The notes under the pieces: generated by a model
Database searches by the model: none
What the model saw: only the letters and a program-made list of their open reading frames with translations
Told to the model about the DNA's origin: nothing
NCBI GenBank assembly: GCA_030248215.1
Contig: JASANG010003292.1
Span: 1 to 64,000, forward strand
Length of the DNA: 64,000 nt
Direction of reading: 5' to 3'
Source: Enoplolaimus lenunculus
Taxonomy: Eukaryota > Nematoda > Enoplea > Enoplida > Thoracostomopsidae
Shown here: positions 10,329 through 21,200 of the stretch, piece after piece
How positions within the stretch are numbered: the first letter of the stretch is position 1
Layout of the letters: each line of letters starts with the position of its first letter
Made by a program: the position numbers and the translations under genes

Positions 10329-11069
10329 CTATGAAGCGTTCAGACGATTGTTGGGTGATGGGTCGTAATCACATTAGTTGGTTTCTTATTACACTGGGAT
10401 GTAAAAGAAATTTAGAGTGCAGATGAAATCCGATTCGGTTAAGGCCATATGCGTAAATTCGGATAGCGTCCACTGCTGCAGTTCGAATGAAAATTTAGAG
10501 AAGTACGACAAATCAATGTGAAACAATGTTCTAAATTTCGAAGTGCATTCACTGATTCAAAGTTCAGCATCAATCACAACTTGTAATACGTACTTCACAC
10601 TTCACACATTTGAGGATACAGACATATAATTGCAGTCAACAGCTCGATTCCGTAGAATTCATCATTGACAGGAGTATGGCGTATATACATTATATCATAT
10701 AACTGACCGCATAAGAGAGTACATTATCACGGAAATTTTAGTGCAATCTGTTATAAATCTTTAAATTTACTCTTTTCGATTCCTGTGCAATTCAGTTCGG
10801 TTCGTTTGGAATTGAAAAACAGTTATATGTTTTCTGTGTTTTAATTTTATTAATTTGTATAGAAGCGGCATAGGTTTGTTCGAGGAGCTACAGTATTGTT
10901 CAAAATTAGGGAAACATTTCCTATTACAGCCGAAGCTGCTAGTGTAAAACCGAAGTATAGCCGCTTTCCTACTTGTGTATGTGTTCGTCCATAATTCTTT
11001 AAAGGATTAACAATCTGCGTTATGATTCAATTGTTAAACGTTACACTGTTTATAGTTATCTGCTACGGG

Positions 11070-11481
11070 CAGGGTGCAACCGCAACAATTTACCGAAACC
11101 GGAATCGGAATTTTAAAAATTACCGGATAACCGGAAAATGATAAATACATGGTACCGAAAAAATCACTTTAATTTTCTTTTTACAATATTATTGGTGAAA
11201 TCACCCTTAGTTGGAGATAGGTATTCATTTTATCTGTTGTATTTTTGATTTTCATAATCCGCGGAAGCGTAATCTACCTGCAATGGCTTATTTTCGGCGA
11301 TTGTCAAGGTTTGCATACTATACTAATAAAATTATTTAATATTTATCGTCATTTTTTAGTAAAATACCTTAATTTCCACCGACCAAAATTTAATACGGAA
11401 TTTTTAATGCCGGTAAAAAGTTACCGGGACCGGAAGGTCAAAAATTGTCGGAACCGGAAACGGAATTCTGGTTGCACCCTG
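11070..11481. mobile_element. hAT-like MITE, right-arm mirror of 7,995-8,409
   Basis: Ends CAGGGTGCAACCGC and CTGGTTGCACCCTG. Flanking 8-mers are GCTACGGG and GCTACCGG, one base different from each other, whereas the left-arm pair is perfect. The mismatch therefore arose, or was miscalled, on this arm. Confidence 0.85.
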
Positions 11482-11568
11482 GCTACCGGTAATGTTTTTT
11501 CGTTCGGCAGTATAAACCGAAGATATCAATATCTTAATTGTTGACTGACTACTTTATGATTTTTTCAG

Positions 11569-14500
11569 AAACGATTGCGTTTCAAAACAGACGCTAGAAG
11601 TTTTGGAATTTTTGAAACATTTATCGAAGTATGGCAATACAACGTATTACCAATGGAAGTATGGACTTGAACCAGTGAAAGTGGAACGGCAACTAGCGTA
11701 TGAATGTGATGAAGGAAACGATGCTGGGGACCAGGCAGTGGTATAGTAACACAGGGGTGGATCCAGGAAACACTTGCGATAGGCACACAGCTTGGGATCT
11801 ACCGATCCCGTTGAAGTCATGGGAATGACTTCGTCGATGCGGAAATGCATATTGGCTTTTTGCAAGGATGCGTATACAAATTCACGATTATTAATTTATT
11901 TAGGGCTTATAATCTGGTTGTTAAATAATCGGTTGGCATCCCGCATTGATGTTATTTTAGTGAGCTGAATTTGGTAAATGAAATTGACGAAGGGTTTTAT
12001 TGGCTGTACAATTCTGGTGACGTCATCAAATAGTATTCTGTTTGTTGCTGAAAAGATTTGGTTATTATTGTACTCGTTTAGGTTGTTTTTTCAGATTGAC
12101 TTCGGTGAAGATATGGTTAATGTTTTGGACTGCGATGATAGTGCAATTGATTTTGGAGACGGTGTTGAGCTGGATGTGAGTGTGTTGCAAGATGCCATTA
12201 CGGTAGTTGAAGACATAGACCCGGACTTGATAATCGGATCGATATCAAACAACGCTCCGGCAGGTAAGTTAAGTAGTTGCTGCATCGCTAAGGCAGTGCA
12301 ATTTGAAATGCAGTTGCAGAAAACAGTTATGGGTAGAATAAACTGCTTCCGCAATCCTATTCCAAACTAGGTAATGCGGTCGATGTCTTCTGCGGCGACA
12401 ATAACCACGACTGCAATCGGGACTTTCTAGTAATTGTGAAAGGCGCTAAACGGCCGTGTGTAACGCTCTAAACAAATTTAGCTCGGCATTAAACGGTCAC
12501 GTTTCACTCTTTTAAACACGTTTGGCTCAGGCAGACTTGGCTACTGATGCATATGAAGTAATTTAAGCTTCGTTATGGGGTTAAGCGTATGAGTGAATCA
12601 GGGTGCAACCGAATTCCGGTTCCGGCATTTTTTCACCTTCCTGTTCCGGTTAATTTTTACTTTATTTAAAAATTCCGGTGTTATAATTTGGCCGTTTTCT
12701 TAACTTTGCTAATTTTTAAGAATCTCTTTTGAAAGCCACTGCTTGCTGGATTTCACTTCAGTCGATGATGAAAATCTAAAATACAACAAATAAAATAAAT
12801 ACCTATGTTCGACTAAGGTTATTTCACAACTAACAGAGCAAAAAATAAGATTAAAATGAAATTTTTGGTGAAATGCATTTTTCACTTTCCGGTTCCGGTA
12901 AAATTTTCAAATTCCGGTTTCGGTAAATTGTAATTCCGGTTGCACCTTGGATTGAATTTACGGGCGTGGCGTTTGGCGCGGTAAGAACATGAATATACGT
13001 GACTTAGGTGTAAACAGCGGAAATGTTTGTTATTTTGCAGATAGGATTGCTAGAAATGAAGATGCACTCAGTGTGCTTGAACATCCAGAAACGCGAAAGC
13101 TTTTCGTTCGAGATTTAAAGGAGGTATAATTTCATTTTGTCATGTTTTGCTGTCAGCTTATTGTACTTATTGCAGTGTACATTCGCGGTCAGGTGTCAGT
13201 TCTCTAAAAATATTTTGTGTAACTGGAGCCTATCATCAGTTCGCAACAGATGTTTGTTTGGTAGCAGGTGTATAATACTATTGTATTCAAACAGGCTAAC
13301 TACGGTTTGTACTAATAAAGTATTTTCTTGCTGTAGTAGACGAGCTGCAAACTTTTTGTATAGGCTTGACTAATTCCTTACTTAGTCAAATAATGGTTTC
13401 GCCTTTTTAATATCGCAGAAATGGAGTGGTTTTTGCGTTAGCAACTGAAAAAGTTCCGAAAATCCCTTTGGCAAAAACCGCAAAAAGAGTGAGTTGACAC
13501 GTGAGCCTAATATTATACTGTATGAATTTCAGCTGGGAACATTCCTTAAAACTCGCTTGCGTTCCGTTCGTCATCCTCATCCGGCGGAATTCTTGGTCAG
13601 TCAGTCGGCTCCAGTTGGAATTGACCGTCCTGAGCATGAGATCGAAGTGTGGCTCAACCACGTCGACAATTTACTCACAGAACTCGCTGATTCGTACAAG
13701 CAACATTTGTTCAAAATTCGTGGGTCTAAAAGGTAAAAGTAGTTTTAGTTTTGATGAAAGCGTTAGGCTTTGCTGCTTTTTTTATTCCGCGTGGCGCCGT
13801 CCACCATCAGATATCCCAAGTAGCAAATTTAGAAACTAAAAAACGATCGAGCGAGAATCCGAACACACTTTAATATTAAACTGTAATACACCATCTTGGT
13901 TTTGACCCCTATTGTACTGCCCCCCTTGGGTTCGCCAATGAACGCCACGGCACAGCATCACCCATCACAAACAGAGTTATATTTTACCGCTTGTTGTTTG
14001 TCAAAATAAATTTTCAACAAGACCCGCACTAGTATAACGCAGTCCTAAGGACATTGGCGTGTATTGTTTGAAGTATTGTTGATGTTTTGCTGGTTGGGTT
14101 AACGTTGATTTCAATCGATTTATAATCTTTTTAAAAATGCCGTTTTGAACAGTAGCTGAATCCTCTACGAAGTGCCGTATTGAGTTGTAGCTGAAGTAAG
14201 GTGTGCCAAACCTAACAAGTAGACCATGCCGCAAGACATTAAATTGTTCTAGAAGTAGGATAATTGTCAATAGTATATAATTATGTGCGGTGATGACTGG
14301 AAAGAGTTCTGGTTGTTGTGATTTAGTGGTTTGGAAAGTTCAGGTCAAACAGCTTAATACTATTAAGGCATTGTACTTGTGTGAAACAACGCAAAAATGC
14401 CTTTCAGAGATGTCTAAATGGTGTTTATGCGTATTTACGTTTCTTTATAATAAGGACTCATTGATTATAGGGGCCTGTCCACTGAAAGACAGGAAGACTT

Positions 14501-14996
14501 GGGGAATTAGAGACTGGAAGGTTTGTGTTCTGTGTAGGCTTTCGTCTGGGTTTATTCGGACACGCCTTAGCAGTCAAAATTGGTGTGGTAGTAATAATAA
14601 TGGCGCATGTTACTTTGAGTGTCGTACCGTTTTTCAACGGGACTCCAATAGTTAAAGCTTAAGCTTTAGAGTTATTTTACTTAGGCTTACTTTTGAGAAC
14701 ATAAAGTAACATTGGCTATTTTAATAATGTCGAAACTCTGCTTCAGATATCTCGATCATTTGACAGACGAATTAACACGGAAACGTGCACAAAAACAAAA
14801 ATACGATCATCTCATACGTTTGATGGTTGAGCGACAAGGTGAACTTGAAACTGAAGCATGTAATTTGCAACCCGTTCTGCAAAGAACAATTGAACAGACG
14901 AAAGAATTGAAAGCTCAAATTGAAGCTGAAATTTCGAAAAAGTACAAAAATCGGCCGGTGAATATTATGGGCGCCGTTAGCGCAGCCACAGGTTGA
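11569..14996 (+). CDS. CDK5RAP3: CDK5RAP3 (C53/LZAP), 3' five exons, right-arm copy
   Basis: Mirror of the left-arm gene. Plus-strand exons are 11569-11740, 12095-12263, 13041-13123, 13533-13732 and 14747-14996 (TGA 14994-14996), with agreeing phases (2,0 / 0,1 / 1,0 / 0,2 / 2,stop). The predicted protein is identical to the left copy over these exons: YYQWKYGLEP, two IDFG motifs, HPETRKLFVRDLKE, AEFLVSQSAPVG, a coiled-coil-like ELTRKRAQKQKYDHL stretch and the C-terminal NRPVNIMG. The exon that should precede 11,569 is lost in the cytosine-free tract and neighbouring damage (10.0-10.4 kb). As written, this copy cannot encode the central domain start or any N-terminus. If the palindrome is artefactual, only one real gene exists. 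Confidence 0.88.
12599..12949. mobile_element. hAT-like MITE, right-arm mirror of 6,527-6,877
   Basis: Starts CAGGGTGCAACCGAATTCCG and ends CCGGTTGCACCTTG, within the intron before exon 13041-13123. Same flanking near-duplicate 8-mers as the left-arm copy, in reverse. Confidence 0.85.
14602..14716. mobile_element. MITE family F copy, right-arm mirror of 4,760-4,874
   Basis: GGCGCATGTTACTTTGAG at the left end and AAAGTAACATTGGC at the right end, ending about 30 bases before the last CDK5RAP3 exon. Confidence 0.65.
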
Positions 14997-15074
14997 ATTA
15001 GATTTGGGAGTTTATGGCACAATATTGGTGCAACATACACGCTATGAACATAGGCCTGCTACGATGTGGAGATT

Positions 15075-15146
15075 GGCGGCATTAGCTATAGTGGTTAGAG
15101 CAGTGGACTAACAACCCGTGTGCTGGGAGTTCGTGCTGCGGTGTCA
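15075..15146 (+). repeat. tRNA-like SINE head or tRNA pseudogene (right-arm copy)
   Basis: Same A-box-like and degenerate B-box-like sequences as at 4,330-4,401, here on the plus strand. The anticodon position would read AAC. The T-loop lacks the conserved GTTCGAATC form, so a functional tRNA is unlikely. Confidence 0.5.
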
Positions 15147-15246
15147 TAGCAGATAAGTTAATGTTAGGTTCTATAGCGGTACTGCATTATATGTAAATAT
15201 CTGCTATTAGGAGACGCAAATGTGATAGTTGTCGAGGGGTCGGAAG

Positions 15247-15627
15247 CATGGTGCAATCGGAATTCCGATGCCGATTGGAATTCTGATTTAAAACGATTCA
15301 ACCAGAATCGGAATTTCCACATTTTAATTTTAGACCTACTTGTCATCGTATGTTGTATAAAAATTCAGCTTCATTTATCGATTAATTTGTTTTCGATAAG
15401 TTCATTTTATCACTAATTGATTGTAGTTTAGCTTTACAGAGGCGAAAAAAGATTGTCAATTTGTTCATGCGACGTTTTTGAGAGTTATTGCCAGTCAACA
15501 GACACCCTAAATCAATATTGTACTTTTTAATACAAATTATTCGTATAGTCACAAATTTTATAGTTCCGATTCCGGTATAAATTTGCTGCTCCGATTCCGG
15601 CATAATTCAGTTCCGCTTTGCACCCTG
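15247..15627. mobile_element. hAT-like MITE, right-arm mirror of 3,849-4,229
   Basis: Ends CATGGTGCAATCGGAATTCC and CCGCTTTGCACCCTG. Compared with the left copy it carries a cluster of substitutions around 15,560-15,610 that bring it closer to the family consensus (CCGATTCCGGTATAAATTTG). This suggests consensus correction with reads from other copies, or real divergence. Confidence 0.8.
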
Positions 15628-16197
15628 GTCGGAAGATCCTGTATTCTGACTAAATTGCAGGATCAGTATATTCTAAATAAATTTGACATGCAGATTAACG
15701 CCATTATAGAGCTAACAATGGTTATAAAGTTGTTCCTCTAGTGTTGTGAACAATGAAAAAACATTCTAATCCAAAATTGGCGTTAATTATTGGTCGTTTT
15801 ACTAAACCTACGCCTTCCAGGTAATAAATCGCCCTGTCTTCGTCTTCGAAAGGGCAGGCATTTATAATTAACATGGGCCGTATGGCCAAAGTCCCTTTTA
15901 GTTACCAAACAGTTACTTCGGCATTGAAAAATGTATTGATTTGGTTCCTGTTACGGCAATTTTTGTTGGTTGACTTGGAACCCTGATCCTGGTTCAGCTG
16001 CACTGTGATTAGGTTATAAGTAATAACATTGTTACGAATGGTTGCCATATAATACACATCTGCGTAAGCATCAGAGCTTGCTTGAGGGTCTCAGTTACGG
16101 TTTTGTTTTGTTGTATCTTTAAAATTTTATTTATTTTGTCTGTTATTCATTAAGTAAATCTTAATGTTCTATTAAACTGCGAGGTGATCGCTTTTTT

Positions 16198-16303
16198 GGC
16201 CAGTGTTACTTTTAGGGGCGTAACAGTAAATTAAGGAATTGCGAATTGCTAAGCCTAATAGCGTTGCAAAGGTGTGTTCCTAAGCCTAAGCTGGCTAATG
16301 TAG
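16198..16303. mobile_element. MITE family F copy, right-arm mirror of 3,173-3,278
   Basis: GGCCAGTGTTACTTTTAGGG end with CCTAAGCCTAAGC near the other end. The 15.65-16.20 kb stretch beside it holds no recognisable gene. Confidence 0.55.
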
Positions 16304-16475
16304 GGTGGGACAGTATCAAGCATATTCCTAACCGAAGCCTACGCGAAGCAAAAATTACTTAATTCTGTCGGTTTTGTTGCTTACTATTTACAACATGTCT
16401 GCTATTTTTCTCAAGAAAGTTAAAACGAGATGCTCCAAACAAATAAATGTAAAAATATGCAAAATTTCACTACTT

Positions 16476-17392
16476 ACTGCAATTGCCAGAACCTTCGGCA
16501 GTTAATTCTGCCGGAGCCAGAGTATACACGGATAGCAAAAATAACGGGAACGGAAAACGGATATTGAGTTGAAGTTAAATGTTTCTAACGGCTACGGACA
16601 ACGATTTTTACCGAAAACTGATATATGGTTACACCCTGGCGTTACGGTGTAAGTCAGGGTGCAACCGGAGGTGAAAATACCGGAACCGGGGGTCAACGAA
16701 TCTTGCCGGAGGTGAGGCGAAATTATGTAGTAACCATGACGGTTAATTAGTTAATATTAGCCAATATCTGCAATATGTTGTTAAGTTGTTTGGTTTTAAT
16801 ACGCTAATTTTCTGCGAACTTTCGAAATTCTCTCCTGAAAATTGTGACAAGCAGAACGAAACGCGCTAAACATAAATTTTGCGAAATTATGCAAAATTTT
16901 ACTACCGAAATCGCCGTAACCTACGGCAAAAATTCTACCGGAGCCACAGCCGGAGGCCGATTTTCTGCCGGAGCCAGAGCTGGAACCAGACCTCCGGTTG
17001 TATATCCTGTTGTAAACGGATAGTTAAAATACCGGAAACGGAAACGGAATGTGATCAGAATAACGGAAACGGAAAACGGACATTGAAGTATAAAAGCGCC
17101 AAAAATGTTTTATTTTTTTGCAAACAATTGAGGCCTACGTATATTCACCGGTTTTTCAAAGATTCGGGAGGAAAAATGTTGGATGCATCGAAATTTGTAA
17201 GATTTATGGATTTATGTCAATTTTTATTTCGCTTCAAACAATTGCAACATATCTGCGACGAACAATTGCGAGATTTATACGTGATTTATAATGAATTTTG
17301 AACATAAAAATAACATAATTTCCGTTATTTCTATAATGGAGACTAACGGATTTTTACCGGAAACGCAAACGGATATTCGGTTTACATCCTGG
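16476..17392. mobile_element. Cluster of nested hAT-like MITE remnants (right arm)
   Basis: Mirror of 2,084-3,000, with CAGGGTGCAACCGGAGGTG near 16,656 and TTTACATCCTGG near 17,383. A 140-codon open frame (16,879-17,301) crosses element boundaries and has no protein resemblance, so it is treated as repeat sequence. Confidence 0.6.
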
Positions 17393-17650
17393 CTAGAGCC
17401 CAAATTCTCAAATATGTATAGCAACGATTATCAGTTATTAGGTTTTCAACTCGCTATTGTAGTTGCTGAATGCAAGATTAAGATTAGTATAGGAGGAATG
17501 CAAATCAAATGAGAAAAATACGCTAAATTTTGAGCTGTCAGCATTCACTGGTTCGAAAATTAGGCCCATGTATAGATCAGGGGCTTCCACTTTTCCAGGG
17601 TGGAAAACTTATGACCAGGAGTGCATCGCAGCCACTCCTGTATGACGACC

Positions 17651-18140
17651 TGATTTTTCACTGGTTGGTAGGAAAAATCACGGGCATAGGTTTTGCTGTG
17701 GAAAAGTGGAAAATTCATTAGTCTGCATATTCCCTGGTTCGGTAGGGAAAATCTGTAGTGTAAAGTTTGTTTGGAAAACGGGAAAAGTGGAAATTTTAAA
17801 AGCTTACATTATTCCTGGGTTGGTAGGGAAAAGTTGAAGCATAGGTTTTGGTTCGAAAACGGGAAAAGTGGAAAATTTAAACGCCTAGATTTTTCCTTGG
17901 TTGGTAGGAAAAATCTGAAGCATAGGTTTTGGTTGACAAACGGGAAAAGTGGAAAAGTTAAACGCCTAGATTTTCCCTTGGTTGGTAGGAAAAATGTGCA
18001 GCATAGGTTTTGGTTGGAAAACGGGAAAAGTGGAAAATTTAAACGCCTAAATTTTACCCTGGGTTAGTAGGAAAATTTTGAAGCATAGGTTTTGTTTGGA
18101 AAAGTGGAAAATGTCTACGTCTAGATTTCCCCTTGGTTGC
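17651..18140 (-). repeat. About 81-bp satellite, right-arm mirror of block 2
   Basis: Six diverged monomers in the GGGAAAAGTGGAAAATT orientation, opposite to the main array that starts at about 18,291. Confidence 0.9.
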
Positions 18141-18290
18141 AACTAGTCAAAACAAGAAACCGCGGAGCGGAACAGTGCAATGGACAAAGTCTACTTTACA
18201 CAGTTAGAAAGACGTTGTTGGCTATTAATGGCCGGAAAGTCGAGGGAACATAAATATATCAAATTTGGTCGTCGCTGACTTCTAACCCAG
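18141..18290. other. Orientation-switch spacer, right-arm copy
   Basis: Reverse complement of 1,205-1,372, containing AACCGCGGAGCGG and CTATTAATGGCCGG. A few single-base indels distinguish it from the left-arm copy. No gene. Confidence 0.8.
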
Positions 18291-21200
18291 GGTAAATCTA
18301 GGCGTTTAAATTTTCCACTTTTCCCATTTTATATACAACCAAAACCTATGCTTCATATTTTCCCTACCAACCTAAGGTAAATCTAGGCACTAAAATTTTC
18401 CATATTTCCCGTTTTCCAACCAAAATCTATGCTTCAGACTTTCCCTACCAACCTAAGGTAAATCTAGGCCTTTAAATTTTCCACTTTTCCCGTTTTCCAA
18501 CCGAAACCTATGCTTCAGATTTTCCCTACCAACCCAGGGTAAATCTAGGCACTAAAATTTTCCTTATTTCCCGTTTTCCAACCAAAATCTATGCTTCAGA
18601 CTTTCCCTACCAACCTAAGGTAAATCTAGGCCTTTAAATTTTCCACTTTTCCCGTTTTCCAACCAAAACCTATGCTTCAGATTTTCCCTACCAACCCAGG
18701 GTAAATCTAGGCACTAAAATTTTCCTTATTTCCCGTTTTCCAACCAAAATCTATGCTTCAGACTTTCCCTACCAACCTAAGGTAAATCTAGGCCTTTAAA
18801 TTTTCCACTTTTCCCGTTTTCCAACCGAAACCTATGCTTCAGATATTCCCCACCAACCTAGGATAAATTTAGGTATTAAAATTTTCCACTTTTCCCGTTT
18901 TCCATCCAAAACCTATGCTTCAGATTTTCCCTACCAACCCAAACAAAAATTTAGGCATTAAAATTTTCCACTTTTCCCGTTTTCCAACCGAAACCTATGC
19001 TTCAGATTTTCCCTACCAACCCAGGTTTCCAACCGAAACCTTTGCTTCAGATTTTCCCTACCAACCCAGGGAAAAATCTAGGCATTTGAATTTTCCACTT
19101 TTCCCGTTTTCCAACCAAAACCTATGCTTCAGATTTTCCTTACCAACCCAGGGATAAAATCTAGGCATTAGAATTTTCCACTTTTCCCGTTTTCCAACCA
19201 AAACCTGTGCCCTACGCTTGAATTTTCCACTTTTCCCGTTTTCCAACCATTGCTTTAGATTTCTCTTACTAACCAAGAAAATATCTTGGCATTTCAATTT
19301 TCCACTTTTCCCGTTTTCCAACCAAAACATATGCTTCAGATTTTCCCGCCCAGGGTAAAAATCTAGGCATTAGAACTTTCCACTTTTCCCGTTTTCCAAC
19401 CAAATCCTGTGTTTCAGATTTTCTCTACCAACCCAGAATAAAAATCTAGGCATTAAAATTTTCCACTTTTCCCGTTTTCCAACCAAAACCTTTGCTTCAG
19501 ATATTTCTTACTAACCAAGAAAATATCTAGGAATTTCAATTTTCCACTTTTCCCGTTTTCCAACCAAAACCTACGCTTCTGATTTTCCCTACCAACCCAG
19601 GGGAAATCTAGGCATTAGAATTTTCCACTTTTCCCGTTTTCCAACCAAAACCTATGCTTCGGATTTCCCTACCAACCCAGGGGAAAAATCTAGGCATTAG
19701 AATTTTCCACTTTTCCCGTTTTCCAACCAAAACCTATGCTTCAGATATCCTCCACCAACCCAGGGTAAATCTAGGCATTAAAATTTTCCATATTTCCCGT
19801 TTTCCAACCAAAATCTATGCTTCAGATTTTCCCTACCAACCTAAGGTAAATCTAGGCCTTTAAATTTTCCACTTTTCCCGTTTTCCAACCAAAATCTATG
19901 CTTCAGATATTCCCCACCAACCTAGGATAAATCTAGGTATTAAAATTTTCCACTTTTCCCGTTTTCCATCCAAAACCTATGCTTCAGATTTTCCCTACCA
20001 ACCCAAAGAAAAATTTAGGCATTAAAATTTTCCACTTTTCCCGTTTTCCAACCAAAACCTATGCTTCAGATTTTCCCTACCAACCCAAAGGTAAAAATTT
20101 AGGCATTAAAATTTTCCACTTTTCCCGTTTTCCAACCAAAAACCTATGCTTCAGATTTTCCCTAACAACCCAAGGTAAAATCTAGGCATTAAAATTTTCC
20201 ACTTTTCCCGTTTTCCAACCAAAACCTATGCTTCAGATATCCTCCACCAACCCAGGGTAAATCTAGGCATTAAAATTTTCCATATTTCCCGTTTTCCAAC
20301 CAAAATCTATGCTTCAGATTTTCCCTACCAACCTAAGGTAAATCTAGGCCTTTAAATTTTCCACTTTTCCCGTTTTCCAACCAAAATCTATGCTTCAGAT
20401 ATTCCCCACCAACCTAGGATAAATCTAGGTATTAAAATTTTCCACTTTTCCCGTTTTCCATCCAAAACCTATGCTTCAGATTTTCCCTACCAACCCAAAG
20501 GTAAAAATTTAGGCATTAAAATTTTCCACTTTTCCCGTTTTCCAGCCAAAACCTATGCTCCAGATTTTTCCTTCCATCCCAGGTTTCCAACCGAAACCTT
20601 TGCTTCAGATTTTCCCTACCAACCCAGGGTAAAAATCTAGGCATTTGAATTTTCCACTTTTCCCGTTTTCCAACCAAAACCTATGCTTCAGAATTTCCTT
20701 ACCAACCCAGGGGTAAAATCTAGGCATTAGAATTTTCCACTTTTCCCGTTCTCCAACCATTGCTTTAGATTTCTCTTACTAACCAAGAAAATATCTTGGC
20801 ATTTCAATTTTCCACTTTTCCCGTTTTCCAACCAAAACATATGCTTCAGATTTTCCCATCCAGGGTAAAAATCTAGGCATTAGAATTTTCCACTTTTCCC
20901 GTTTTCCAACCAAAACCTATGCTTCAGATTTACCCTACCAAGCCAGGGTAAATCTAGGCATTAAAATTTTCAACTTTTCCCGTTTTCCAACCAAAACCTA
21001 TGCTTCAGATATCCTCCACCAACCCAGGGTAAATCTAGGCATTAAAATTTTCCATATTTCCCGTTTTCCAACCAAAATCTATGCTTCAGATTTTCCCTAC
21101 CAACCTAAGGTAAATCTAGGCCTTTAAATTTTCCACTTTTCCCGTTTTCCAACCAAAATCTATGCTTCAGATATTCCCCACCAACCTAGGATAAATCTAG

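Larger units (their letters stand above)
9965..19475. repeat. Right arm of the giant inverted repeat
   Basis: This is the reverse complement of positions 1-9,704, in the same order, including genes, MITEs and satellite edge. Quality of the match depends on distance from the hinge. At 9,965-10,328 the arm is shortened by about 28 per cent and lacks cytosine. At 10,329-11,240 it shows frequent 1-5 bp losses and gains. Beyond about 11,245 it is nearly identical to the left arm. Such a gradient is unusual for an old palindrome and fits a read artefact better. This arm continues into the satellite and then into single-copy DNA to the right. Confidence 0.97.

Noticed and set aside
11978-12370. 130-codon frame as a complete gene
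   Set aside because: Only 12,095-12,263 is coding, as a CDK5RAP3 exon with good splice sites and agreeing phases. The rest is intron read-through. The same holds for 7,106-7,498.
16879-17301. 140-codon open frame in the right arm
   Set aside because: It crosses boundaries of nested hAT-like MITE remnants, and the mirror region in the left arm is not open in the same way. Repeat-derived.
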